Part shown: positions 12,484 to 23,813 of the stretch, piece after piece
Numbering within the stretch: position 1 is the first letter of the stretch
Layout: each line of letters begins with the position of its first letter
Position numbers and translations under genes: made by a program
Assembly: GCA_016758905.1 (NCBI GenBank)
Contig: JAEPQZ010000008.1
Location: 434,001 to 498,000, forward strand
DNA: 64,000 bases
Source of the DNA: Umbelopsis isabellina
Taxonomy: Eukaryota > Mucoromycota > Umbelopsidomycetes > Umbelopsidales > Umbelopsidaceae
Direction of reading: 5' to 3'
The notes under the pieces: model-generated
What the model was told of the DNA's origin: nothing
Database searches by the model: none
The model's input: only the letters and a program-made list of their open reading frames with translations

Positions 12484-15035
12484 GCTCCGCGGAACTTTTT
12501 ATTCCGAGTCTTATATAAGCAAAAAAATCGAGTAACCTTCGCCACACGAGCTTAGCATTTTACTCACCTTTACAGATGATAGTGTATGCTACGTGTTTAC
12601 TAGACTCCTCATTGAAGTATGTATGCTGCTTTGTATTAAATTGTGTTTGCCACTACCAATTCTCAGTAATATTTACCGAGTAAAGTAAGTTTGATTACGG
12701 AAGACATTCGCACTGACTTGTTACAATTGCAAGCTTACAATCGATACGTTGAAGTCACTAGCCTCATTTTCAGCTTGCAGATTATTTTTACAGCGTGATA
12801 TATTCGTTTATTATGGGAGAACGCCTCTACCTGCTACAACCTCCTCATGACGAGAGATCTTTAGTCATTTGCAAAGTTCATTGGCTACCTGTTGTAAAAG
12901 CTTGGCTGTCCTCGTCACGCATACAGGTGAATCATTAGAAATGTCAATTAACAGTTCCTTTTTTTCATCCACTTGAGTATTCATGACTGGGAACTCTCAA
13001 ACTGTGGCAGATTCCCATGTATAAGGTACATATACTATCTGATCTCAGTCAAGTTCTTGAACAACGTTTTCATCATTATCAAATAATGATATCAAACCGA
13101 AGCAGACATCGTTTTCACAGCAAAATCACCCGATGAATTATTTATTACAAAGCAAGAGTCAAAAATGACAATCAGAATCCAAGGCGAACGTCCAACGGAC
13201 AGCAGAGGGAACAAATCCGGTGGTGCTCACTACAGGGAAAGCTGGTGCTTCACGAAAAAGTAGTATCTTGAAATAAATGATGATCCATGGTATAGTCGTG
13301 GTTTTAGTGCGACACAAATTATGATTGAAAAAGCCATTTCCATTTGGCTCTCCCTCTTTGACGCTAACGTCAAAAGAGACAAACGAAAAACGTAAAAACA
13401 ATCATAAACCAGGTGGTCCATTACAGCTGACTGAGGGTATCCGAAGCAGGTTTAACCAGTACCAGGGGTAGCTCTAGAGGTCTCTTACAGAAAATTCGAG
13501 CCAGGGATTTTCCATTCAGACTACTTTCGGACTCTAGGATATCAAGCCTGTTTTACAGTCCTTCTTCTTTTTAACCACAGCGAGCCGTTATTTCTCAGAA
13601 TTTTATCAGAGCTTTCAAACTCTTCGAGTATACGTTTTTAGGCATTTCTAGCCTGTGTTACGTTCTTAGGCATCTCTAGCCTCTGGTTGCGATTCCTGCA
13701 AGTTTCTTGATAACGCAGTCGATAATCCTTTTCACTGCGGAGAACAGTGCCCGTGTTCCTTTTTACGTTTAGCAATACACACCCAAGTGCTGCTTGGCCA
13801 AAGTCTGAAGATTTACGGCATGATAATCGCCCCTATATTTATCCTTTTGGCAAAATTTAATCTCACTCAGTCACAAATTCGGCGGTCGAAAAAGGTTTCC
13901 TTCTTGTGAGCTCCTTGCTTGTGTCGTTCTCTATTTTAGTCTCTGACAATATCCCTGCAGACGAGTGAACTTCTCGTGAGGTTAATTGATCCCGTTTTAT
14001 TCATATGTCTAATTCTCTTTTTATACCTTATCTGTGTGACTGATTTCTAACAAAATATTTAGACGTGGCTATTCTAAAGAGGTGTCCAATATGACTCCGA
14101 ACAAGTCAAAGTCACATTGGACGACCATCCTAAAAGTTAGGCCGACACTTGACTGGAAATTGTCAGAAAGAGTGATCGTCGGTGACCAGTTCAACTAAAC
14201 CTGTGAGCCCTTCTATCAACAGACAGATTGAACCTATGGATTGTAATGATTGTCCATACTTGATAAGGATCACCGTTTCCTACAAAATAGCCTCCATATT
14301 TCAAAGGCGTGAGTTTTCCTTTATATTTAAGATCGCGATATATCTCTATGTTCTTCTCAGGCTTGCATCCAAGACCTTAGTATTTATCGTCTATAAACTA
14401 ATGAGCCTTGCTGGTGAACCAAGATCATGTAGCCAGTACATACAACGACGACCGCTCTCTCTTCATCAGTCAAATGACTGTAATACTGGTTAGCTAATCG
14501 TTGCATATATTCAAGGTCCACTTTTATATCAGGTAAGTTGACCAGTAGAAAAATTTGAGTTCAGATGAATCTAATGGTAAGAGATATTTATTTTTGACAG
14601 TCCGGTTTCGATCTGGTGCTTGATAGTCGTGAACCGTCAATCGTTTAGTTCACCAAAAGTGACATATCGCGTAGTATAAGTCATCAACTTGCCCGAAACT
14701 TGTATGAGCTGTGTCATTTGAAGAGTGACCGGATTGACTCATTGAATCACGAACTGGGTTCTCTCACAGTGACAAACGTTGACTGTTGGAAAGTCAAAAT
14801 TGGTTTATATACTCTCAGTGTTCGATGTTGAGTGGAACAAGTCTTGCAAAGATATATAGAGGAGCTCCATGCAGTTACCATTGATAGCACTGGATAGACC
14901 TCACAGAATTAATGAGCATTTGTGATTGGCAGAAAAATGTTAATACCCGTGACCCTGATTTGAGCTGACTTTTGCAGGCAGCGGAACCGTAGTCAGCTTT
15001 GACTGAATAAACCAAGCCGCATTCCAGTAGCGTTA
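12484..15035. other. Gene-poor stretch before the F-box gene
   Basis: About 2.5 kb with no open frame that resembles a protein and no consistent splicing. It contains a two-copy 28-bp tandem repeat (listed separately) and many short direct and inverted repeats, and could be decayed repetitive DNA. The final 100 bases should hold the F-box gene promoter. Confidence 0.4.
13632..13688. repeat. Two-copy tandem repeat of about 28 bp
   Basis: Two adjacent near-identical units, 13632-13659 and 13660-13688, share the core TTAGGCATYTCTAGCCT and begin with ACGTTYTTAGG. They differ at only a few positions plus one inserted base. No function is apparent. Confidence 0.75.
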
Positions 15036-16645
15036 ATGTCTAAGCCAGCGGTCAAGAGGCGACGATTAGCAGCTCAGAGGTATGAGAATCGCCGGCAGGA
15101 TCTACTGACACTTCCACAGGAAGTTGTCTTCCACGTCTTTAGTTTTCTGGAAGCTGCGGACCTTACCACTTGTGCTAGAGTGTCTACCAAGTGGTACGAG
15201 GCAGCCAACGACGACCACGTAAGCAGAAGCTAATTAAGCACTAATACCTGCCGTTACTATACCATTTTGTACTGACCTGAAATATAGCTATGGAAGCCAC
15301 TGTATTTAGTGCGATTCTCGAATCCAAGGCAATTATTAGTTCAGCAATTACGGTCTCAGCGATTACACAGCAAATTAGCTACTGGCTCGCACACTGCAGG
15401 TCTATCAACCGCAGCGACACACAACATTGACCAACGTCTTAATGATCGAAGGAATAAATGGAAGAATCTATATAAAGTAAACCACAATTGGGAAACAGGT
15501 ATAGTGAACTTTTATTGTTTCGATAACTGCGGTCTATATATGCAGAGCATTAATGCAAATTACCAAAAACCATCTTATCGTATTTTACAGGGAATTGTCA
15601 GGTCGATGAGCTAGCATTACCACTGAAAGAGGAGAGATTGCCGATAGACCAGACGAGCAACGAAACTATAATTCAAATATGCCATGATATGATGGCAACG
15701 ACATGGGGCGGATCCTCATACATTGATATATGGCAAATACATGGTTCGCATATAGAGCACATTTCGAAGGCTGGTCCGTCGACACCAACATGTACATACG
15801 TGACGTGTATCAAATGGGATACTGTGGATACCCGACGAGTGATAGTGGGTTATTCTAACGGCGGTTTTACCGTATACCAAGTCGATGCCAGAGAGCGATT
15901 CGTACAGCAACTTGCACATTACGAAGCTCGACCAAGTGTCACATGCGACCGACATTGTGTCAAGTCAATTACCTTGTGCGATAATGTGGTGATGACATGC
16001 TCGACAGATATGGAGTTGTCCACTTATACTTTTGATGAGCAAGGCAACACTCGGTTTTGCCACTGCTTGACTAGTGCTATGCATTGGGAACCGTTGACGA
16101 TTGAAGTGTATAGTAAAGGTGACCAAACTTATCAAGCAGTGGTATGCTTTGGCATGTCTGTAGGTTTGGATTCGTGGACCATTGGGCTCCAGGAAATCAT
16201 ATTTACGGCCAACCTGATCCTCAACTCAAGACATAGCAGTTCGCGACTTCCACCGGGCCACGGATTGTTGGATCGGATACAAAAAATCAGCTACGCACAT
16301 CCTTACGTTGTAACCAGCCACAAAAACAATACCATGCAACAGTATCGAATTATAACAGAACATGGAAAACGTATAGAAATAGAGCATGTTCGAACGTTAT
16401 GGGGTCATACCAATTCCGTCGGAGCTATGGCAATGGACGCACGAATTGGACGCCTGGTCAGTGGCGATAGAGCAGGAATCAAAGTTTGGAACCTGGAGAG
16501 CCCACGGGAGTTGGTGGTTGGAATTGAAAGTGGCTTTGGCGAACGAATGGAATGGATAGGATTTGATAGCGAGAAGATTGTAACGGTTGCTGGCGACCAT
16601 GAGAACAATGTCAAGGTGTGGTCCTTCACTAGCAGTAATAAATAA
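15036..16645 (+). CDS. F-box/WD40-repeat protein (SCF substrate receptor candidate)
   Basis: Three exons (15036-15218, 15288-15498, 15591-16645) encode 482 residues. The F-box lies near residues 22-70 (LTLPQEVVFHVFSFLEAADL, then CARVSTKWYEAANDDHLWK). A basic region follows, then a divergent beta-propeller whose clearest blades end in WD-like dipeptides, e.g. GRLVSGDRAGIKVWNLES and VTVAGDHENNVKVWSF. F-box/WD40 proteins join Skp1-cullin ligases through the F-box and bind phosphorylated substrates with the propeller. The substrate is unknown. The exon joins are exact in phase and give the canonical F-box motif across the first intron. Confidence 0.88.
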
Positions 16646-16844
16646 CACTACTTGCACACTGGCCAAAAGGTAGAATTGCGTAGCTTTTATACCAACGCTT
16701 GTCTGTTATTTCTACAACAGGTGCCTCACATACCACATTTTCGGATTCCAGAGAGTATCATTGATGACTCCCAAATTTGTAAATATTTTCAACAGAATGT
16801 ACATATATAAACGTCTAGCAGTGTTCACTGCCTTTTTTTATTTC

Positions 16845-19071
16845 TTAAATATCTCTAGTAAATTCAATAACCAATTCAGATGGATCGGCATGAGGGAATA
16901 GATCGACGCTGACAGCTTGCTTTGGTCTGAAAGGTATGCCTTCATATTGGTTTGAGCTTGGTCGGCAAAGTCTAGGATAAATGAGAGTTTGGTTATTAGA
17001 GATATAAGATAAGCATAAAAACCATGACTGTGACACCTACCCCAAGAAGTTGTCGCGAGCTTGTTTAGCGTCGCAACTAACGTAGATGACACGTTGAATC
17101 TTCGACTTGCGGATGGCTTGAATAACACTCTTATGTACACCAGCTCTGCAAATGCAAGGTACATCAGTACTTGTTCAATCCTCGTATTGAATATCAATTA
17201 GAAAGCTCCATACCTTGGTGGATCCAAAATAGCAACCACTTCCTCATCATAGCTTCGAGTCAAAACATCCAACTTATCTTCGACTTTGCTGGCATAGTAC
17301 TCTACGTTTGTGATTCCATTTCTCTCAGCATTTGCTTTGGCATCCACAATGGCTTCAGGCACTATCTCAACGCCAATAACCTTGTCCACGGATTTTGCCA
17401 TGGTGATACCAATGGTGCCGGTTCCACAGCACAAATCCAAGAGGATGGTCTTTTTTGACGGGTCAAGTTTGCACCAGTCAGCGCACTTTTGGTAGAGAAG
17501 CTCAGTAGCGGGTGTGTTGATTTGGAAAAAGGCATTGTAAGAGATACGGAATTTGCATCCAAGCAGCTCCTCCGTGACGTATCCGTCACCAAACAAAATC
17601 TGAGTTTCGGCTTGATCAGTGATACCATTTGACTGACCATTCCAGGTTTGCAACAACAATGTTTTGACCTTGACTTGGTCGAAATTGGCCCAGAAGTCCT
17701 GGATCTTTTTCTTTTCTGCTTCATATTCTTCAGTTGTCATGTTGTCGTTCTTCAATTGAACCAAGACCATAACTACGTTGCAACGCATTAGCCAAAACTC
17801 ATGATTATATACGCATACTACAACCAAATTTCTTTCTAATATACCTTCTCCGGTGCTTGGAGTTCGCACAAGCAGTCCACGATAAACTCCATCTTTAGCA
17901 ACTCGATCATACACTTCATATTTTGAATCGCGAACATAAGACTGGAATGGTATTGAAATTAAGCATTTTTGTTCAACATACAAAAAGGGGAAATGAATAA
18001 GATAATTTACCTCCATGGCAGCAGCAATTTTCTTTGCAGAATCAGGAATATGAAGGCATTCGCTTGGTTCTTGCACTCCCGTCTGGCCCTCCTTGAAAAG
18101 ACCGAGCAAGAAACCAACAGTCTTCTCTCCATCTATATTTTTACCAATTGTGAATTCGCATTTGGTTCGGTATCCATTTAGCTCCGGAGAGGCAATAGGC
18201 TCAGCAAGTTCGCAGGGAAGTTGGCGAGGAGTTCTGAGGAAAATACGGTTAGGCAAAAAGTTGCACAATTTGCAAGTATGGGATGACGCTGACTTACTTT
18301 TCAAATGCCCATGCAATTTGCTCCTTGCCAGCTTGTGAAAGATCTGGGAGATTCATGAGTTGTCGCTTGATGTTGCTCAAGTGATTTGTGTTGACTTCGT
18401 GCTTCTTCTTCAATTGCTCATCGTACGGCAATCTATTTTGTCAATGGTGAGTGCGTGTTCACGCATAATGCACATACAAAACAGTTGAACATACTTGTGA
18501 AGGGGCGTGACTTGGTCAGCCAATCGTTCTGTTGGCGTTCTAGTATCATTGGCAAATTTGGACTCTCTAGGCTTGAACACCTTTTCTTTTCGCTTCATAA
18601 CCTCAGTCTCTATCTTGTACTTTTGCTGATAGATCAAGCCATCTACAGCTTTTTGAGCATCTAAAGCCTTTGCTTCGGACTAAATTGGCCGTTAGCTACC
18701 AAGTGAAAAAGAAAGGCTTAAAGTGCTCTCGCTGGACTTACATCGAATGTGATGGTGGCAAACGTCTTGGTGGGTGACTTGTCTATCTTATTGAAACCCA
18801 AATCGGCAAAAAACTTTTTGGTCGGCTTAATTTGGCCCTGTGGCAAGTTCATCACTTTGAGAATGTAGTTGAACTTAGGAGCCGGTCTAGCTGAACCACC
18901 ACCCAAAGCAGATTCTGCAACAGCAGGAGAATCGGTATTAGTTGCTGGTCCAACGTCCTCTGATTTGTTTCTCTTCAAATCCGGTCGCTCATTCCCCGCA
19001 TCGTTCTCTCTCTCTTCAGAAGATCGCTTTCCAAGCAACGCACTTATAATGTCTTGAGCAAATCGAAGCAT
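16845..19071 (-). CDS. TRM2: tRNA (uracil-5-)-methyltransferase, TRM2/TRMT2A type
   Basis: Eight exons (18742-19071, 18495-18679, 18298-18432, 18011-18233, 17845-17941, 17214-17772, 17041-17145, 16845-16971) give 586 residues. An RRM-like domain (FNYILKVMNLP to residues ITFDSEAKALDAQKAVDGL) precedes the RumA/TrmA-type methyltransferase. The SAM site reads LLDLCCGTGTIGIT, followed by AILDPPRAGVHKSVI. The nucleophilic cysteine lies in VIYVSCDAKQARDNF. The end LFPHADPSELVIEF is the family C-terminus. The enzyme makes m5U54 in tRNA. The RRM matches the animal TRMT2A layout. It shares a 411-bp divergent promoter with MRC1 and is convergent with the F-box gene. A longer in-frame start (19170) crosses a poly-A tract and looks unlikely. 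Confidence 0.92.
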
Positions 19072-19152
19072 TTTGGGGGAGCCAAAGAAATAAGCTTTTT
19101 CGTCAAGTAAGCTTTTCCAAAAAGAAAAAAAAAAAAGTGCAAATGCATGAGT

Positions 19153-19158
19153 CACGTG
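19153..19158. promoter_or_regulatory. CACGTG E-box (Cbf1/bHLH-type site)
   Basis: CACGTG sits in the palindrome GTCACGTGAC, about 80 bp upstream of the TRM2 start. GTCACGTG is the preferred form of fungal Cbf1-like bHLH factors; binding here is inferred. Confidence 0.45.
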
Positions 19159-19383
19159 ACTATAGGGCAACTTAAAGACTTAGAGAAAGCCAATACTAAT
19201 CAATTATGTCGCTAGCAGACGCTTGACACTTGAGTAACTGTATCAGTAAAAAAAAGGCGTGTTAATGTGGAACTTATCGTCTACATTGAATGACTTTATC
19301 CACGTTGACAGGAATGTTTGCTTTGTTCTGGTGAATTAAGGCCATAAATGTGCCAGTCACAGCAGGTTAAAAAAAAAATGGCA

Positions 19384-19389
19384 ACGCGT
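19384..19389. promoter_or_regulatory. ACGCGT (MluI cell-cycle box-like) upstream of MRC1
   Basis: ACGCGT lies 94 bp before the MRC1 start codon and is followed by two ACGCGA copies at 19415-19425. In yeasts MBF binds this site to drive G1/S genes, including replication factors, so the position fits the gene. Confidence 0.5.
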
Positions 19390-19482
19390 TTTATTACTGT
19401 CAGTCACGCCAGAAACGCGACGCGATCTCAGCATCAGGCGGACTGAGCTCTCCCCTTCTTTCTCCTTCACGTCAGAGCTAGC

Positions 19483-22400
19483 ATGGAGTCACCCAAAGGA
19501 GACGACATGGAAACTTCACAGGTCGCTGATGCGCTTCGAGCAAGCACCAAGGTTGTTGAGGATACACCTGACTTGTCTTTGGATTCCGATGATTCAGACG
19601 ACGACCGACAGACTTCGAGCCAGATGTTGGATGGCCTCAACATCAATAGCAAAATCAAAAATTTGCTCAAGTATGGAGATATTGATTCATCATCGTCTGA
19701 AGACGAGGAGGATGAAGTTATCAATAAGCCCAAGGCTGACGAGATAGCAGCTAAGCCCAAGCCAAAATTGCCTCCTAAGAAGCCTCGAGTAACCACGAGT
19801 AGCGTCATCAATCGCATGGAACGAAGAGCTAATTGGAGTAACAAAGGATCTGCCGATAAGCAGGTCAAAGAGAAAGTGACAGCGCAAAAATCACCGTTAT
19901 CTGAAGACTTGCCTGCCAACCAGGACCATGCTGAGCCTAATGTGTCTAATTCATCTGTGCCATCGACGCCAATCCGGGATGCAAGCTCACCACAGAATAG
20001 GAAAGGCAGGAGCACTGAATTCCAAAAGATTTTGCATGACATGTTGGCTGAAGAATCATCGAGCGATGACGATGCTGATGAGCGATTGTATACCAGACAA
20101 AGGCGAGTATTGGAAGAGAGGACGCCACAAAAACAACCAAGGAAGAAGAGTGAGAAAACACCTGAGATGCCAAAGAAAGCCAAAAATGTGGCTAAATCCA
20201 CCGACTCACCAAAGCCTGTCAAGGTCCTGTCTGAAAAGTCAAAAGTAGATCTTCACAAGGAAAGTGAGCGTTTGTACCGATCAGCAGATATCAAGCTAAA
20301 TGTTAGCAATCAGCCAAAGAAGACAATGGCTTCATTCCTGGAGAAAATGCAAGCAGCTAAGAAGACATTGCCAACATCTGACAAGCCAAAGTAAGTATCT
20401 ATGTTAATGCTGTAAGAAGCCTATTCATATACATTCATTGTACTAAACGACCAAATCAGAGCTGCCATCGCCAATCAAGGTCTTGAAGAGTTCAATTTAG
20501 CTACGTCCGCAGAGAAGGCAATTGAATTAAGCGACAGTGATAGCGACCTGGAAATCATTGGATCTGCAAATGCGCCTATAACATTGGCATCCGCTGTAGG
20601 AACAAAGTATTCACCAATACGTGTACAAGTTTCCCCCCAGAAAAATCGTCGAACACCAGCCAAAGATGGCCCAGCTAATGCTACATCTGCTATGACCCAC
20701 AAAGATTTGAACGCATCGTTGAAACAGGCCATCTCCAAAGAAATGCTGAAGCGCCGAAGCGAGATGGAGAACAAACTGAAGCAAAAGGGGCTATACACTA
20801 GCGCTGAAGATTTGGCTAAAAGGCAACTCGAGCGAGAAAACGAAGCAAAAAGCATCTACGAAGAAGTAGAACGAATCCACAGCAAAAGCAACAAAGCAAA
20901 ACACCTCATGGTGGAGGATGATGATGAAGAAGAGGATGGAGATTATTCTGACACTAGCCAAGCGTTTGGTAGTGAAAAGGAAGATTGGGAAGAGGAAGAT
21001 GCGGTTGATGGTAGCGGCAGTGAGGCCGAGGTGACTGACAATACTGGTAAAGCACACAGTAGCCCTCAAGTTCGCAAAATTCGTAGAATGATCATCGACT
21101 CTGACGACGATTCTGACAACGAACCTACTGGATCAGCAACAAGGGAATCGTCACCCGCATTATCGATTGCGTCTGATGAGTCTGAGTCACCAGTCAGACC
21201 ATCACTCCACACCAAGGTGTCACATCCAGTTAAAAACCGTCGACCAATGCCAAAAAGTGCTTACGTAGAGAATGAAGCAGAGGAAGAGGAGGACGAGTAT
21301 ATGGGGCTCGGCGGCGAGGATGGCGAAGAGAATGATGGTCCAGATGAATATGTTGAGGATGATGTTGTTGTGCACGCCAATGAAGAAACCGGAAATATGG
21401 ATGAAGCGCAACTTCGCCAGGCCTACTTGTAAGTAACAGATCGTTGAACATGGTTTAAGAGATCATAGCTGATGTATGCGTGTGTATTTCAGGGATCAAA
21501 TGGCTGATAGCGATCAAAACATGATACAGCGACTGCTGAAAGACGTTGTTAGTGGTGGGCTAAGAAGGCGGCGAGGCGCCATGAACGACGGATTGGAGCT
21601 TGATTATTACGATACGTTTGATGACATGGATGATGATCTTGTAGCACTGCGTCGGATGGCTGCTGCCAAGCGAAGAAAACTTCTCAACGGCAATGTGCTA
21701 GAAGATATAGGTAAGTTTACAGCGTCTAAATAGATTCAGTATCTGATCCGCAATCATCGCTAATCATGTAAAACAGCAAACAATCCTCAAACCGCTGCAT
21801 TTGCCAAAGCTTCTCGAGTTGATTTGGAGGAGGATGAAAAACCGAGCTTTAGCGATGGCGAAGAAGAAAGCCAACCATTACCTCAGTATGAAGAAGGCGA
21901 AAATGATGATGACGACGATGTGGACAATGAGGAAGATGAAGATGAGGATGGTGCCACGTTTGCTGACACAGTGCAAGCCTTGCAGGTATGTACCTGATGA
22001 TCTATTGCTGTTAAGATGTGATATTATTTGTCTTGATTCTCATCATGTTACTTTCCTAGCAATCAACCATCACAGAGGAAACCCACGTCATCTTAGAGGA
22101 CGCTACAGAGTTCACTGAAGAGCCTCAGTCAACGGAGACCGACGAGGATGCGTGGGCCAGCGTCACTATTACCCAGCGACAGGTTCTCAAGCAAAAATTC
22201 ATTTCCCCATCACAACCCAACCGGATCCGGTCATCACCCCTGTTCCGCTCACCAAGCAAATTGCAGAAATTCAAGAACTTGCTGCAAGAGGCAGGTGGTG
22301 CTATTGGTGGATCTGGCGACACTGGATCCCGCGTTGGTGGATTCAGTACGTCTGGCAAGTCTCAAGAAGAGGTATGTGTTTTTGGTGAAGATACAAATCT

Positions 22401-22582
22401 GGCATTATTCATGACATTGCGCTTACCATGTATATCTTTTATTGTAGCGGTCGGCCAGTATCTCATCCCAGCGCAGTAATAGTACAATGACATCTGCTTC
22501 TCAGGACAGCCTTCCACCACTCTCTCGCAAGGGCTCACGCCTATTAGATATCCTTAGCTCTCAAGAGTCATCAACTGCTTGA
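19483..22582 (+). CDS. MRC1: Mrc1/claspin-like replication checkpoint mediator
   Basis: Six exons (19483-20390, 20460-21428, 21493-21710, 21777-21985, 22060-22371, 22448-22582) encode 916 residues. The protein is highly charged with many Ser-Asp/Glu acidic clusters and SQ/TQ sites (SSQMLD, ATSAEK, LSSQESS at the C-terminus). The Mrc1-like domain is seen near residues 620-720: NMDEAQLRQAYLDQMADSDQ, then GGLRRRRGAMNDGLELDYYD and LVALRRMAAAKRRKLL. Mrc1/claspin travels with the replisome, links polymerase epsilon to Cdc45-MCM, and passes ATR/Mec1 signals to Rad53/Chk1. The replication gene POL1 is in the same window. Phosphosite function is inferred from the family. Confidence 0.85.
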
Positions 22583-22731
22583 GAGATAAAAACTTGTCAT
22601 CCTTCCACATGTATATAGTAGTACTTTCAACATTAAAATATTCCCATCTTTTCTGTTTCCCCACTTGCGCAGAAACCTGATTAATTTGGCAGTCAATGAA
22701 AAATTGGGTGATTGTGAAAAAAGTTATTGCA

Positions 22732-22737
22732 CACGTG
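22732..22737. promoter_or_regulatory. CACGTG E-box upstream of RLP24
   Basis: The site reads ACACGTGACC and lies about 95 bp before the RLP24 start codon. The same ten bases occur at a matching distance before the mL46 gene. Confidence 0.45.
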
Positions 22738-22829
22738 ACCATGACTGCCATCCAACTCGACACTTTTTTTTTTTTTTTCTTTGCCAGTCAGTAGTCAGTT
22801 AGTTGTTGCAGATCGATACCCACTGAACC

Positions 22830-23460
22830 ATGCACATTACTCGCTGCTACTTTTGCTCAGGGCCATGCTATCCAGTGAGTAACCGATAAGCAGTTTACAT
22901 ATGCCGTAAGACATATCCACTAATACATTGATTCTTTCTAGGGCCATGGTACCATGTTTGTTCGCAATGATTCAAAGGTACGTACGCAGTCAAGCTTTCT
23001 TCGTCCGGTTCATAAGTTTTGAAAGTAGACCAGAGAGTTAACGTTGTTTGTTTTGTAGACTTTCCGTTTTTGCCGCTCAAAATGCCACAAGAACTTCAAG
23101 ATGAAGCGCAACCCACGTAAGATCAGATGGACCAAGGCGTTCCGTAAGGCTGCCGGCAAGGAAATGACGATTGATTCGACATTCGAGTTTGAGAAGCGCC
23201 GTAACGTGCCCGTACGATACGACCGAAACCTCATGGCCACCACCGTCAAGGCCATGAAGCGAGTACAAGAGATCCGAGCCAAGCGCGAGCGTGCTTTCTT
23301 CAAGAACAGAATGGCTGGCAAGAAGGACCAAGAGAGAGCCGAGAACGTCAAGATTTTGCAACAAAACATCGAGCTTGCTCCAACTGCTTCACAAAGAGTC
23401 AAAAACCAAGTGGCAAAGATCCAAGAACAAAAGTTGGATCAAATGGAAATGGACAATTAG
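22830..23460 (+). CDS. RLP24: Ribosome biogenesis protein Rlp24 (L24e-like)
   Basis: Three exons (22830-22874, 22942-22977, 23059-23460) encode 160 residues. The N-terminal zinc-binding fold is intact: [10 protein letters not shown] across the first junction and [12 protein letters not shown] after the second. [20 protein letters not shown] is the L24e signature, and the tail is basic. The extension beyond cytosolic L24 distinguishes Rlp24, which holds the L24 place on pre-60S particles until Drg1 removes it in the cytoplasm. The two very short first exons are easy to miss but are fixed by the zinc motif. Confidence 0.93.
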
Positions 23461-23813
23461 ACGTCTGCTACCCATCGTTCTTTACTAAAATCTGTTGTAA
23501 TCCGTTTCGTTATTTTTCTTTTTTTCCTCTCTATATTCGGGTTTTCTATTCCCGGCTTTCAAACTAACTTTTTGCACCATTGTATTATTCCTTCAATAAA
23601 TCTCATCCATCATGCAGTCATTGACGAGGCTCAGCGATACATTAGGGAGGCGCGGGCAGACAGAAGTGAACAGGGATAGTCATAAATTATGATAATATAT
23701 TATGGAGGTTTTCATTTGCTTTAGCATATTTTCAAAAAAATGAATGTCCAATGGGGATCAGTGGGACAGAAAATAAAAGAAAAGTGCCTGCCTACTTTAC
23801 ATTGAGAGTCTGC
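23461..23813. other. Convergent 3' region
   Basis: The 3' flanks of RLP24 and the following minus-strand gene meet here. An AATAAA at 23595-23600 is a plausible poly(A) signal for RLP24. Nothing else is seen. Confidence 0.5.

Larger units (their letters stand above)
19072..19482. promoter_or_regulatory. Divergent promoter between TRM2 and MRC1
   Basis: This intergenic segment holds a perfect 10-bp palindrome GTCACGTGAC at 19151-19160 near TRM2 and an ACGCGT box with two ACGCGA copies near MRC1. An A-rich tract lies next to the TRM2 start. Confidence 0.55.

Noticed and set aside
14182-14493. A 103-codon plus-strand frame in the gene-poor stretch
   Set aside because: Composition is unlike the coding genes here, there is no conserved motif, and no splice partners were found.
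19467-20222. A 251-codon frame antisense to MRC1
   Set aside because: It mirrors the acidic Ser/Asp-rich codons of MRC1 as Ser/Leu-rich sequence. It has no family resemblance or own splice structure.
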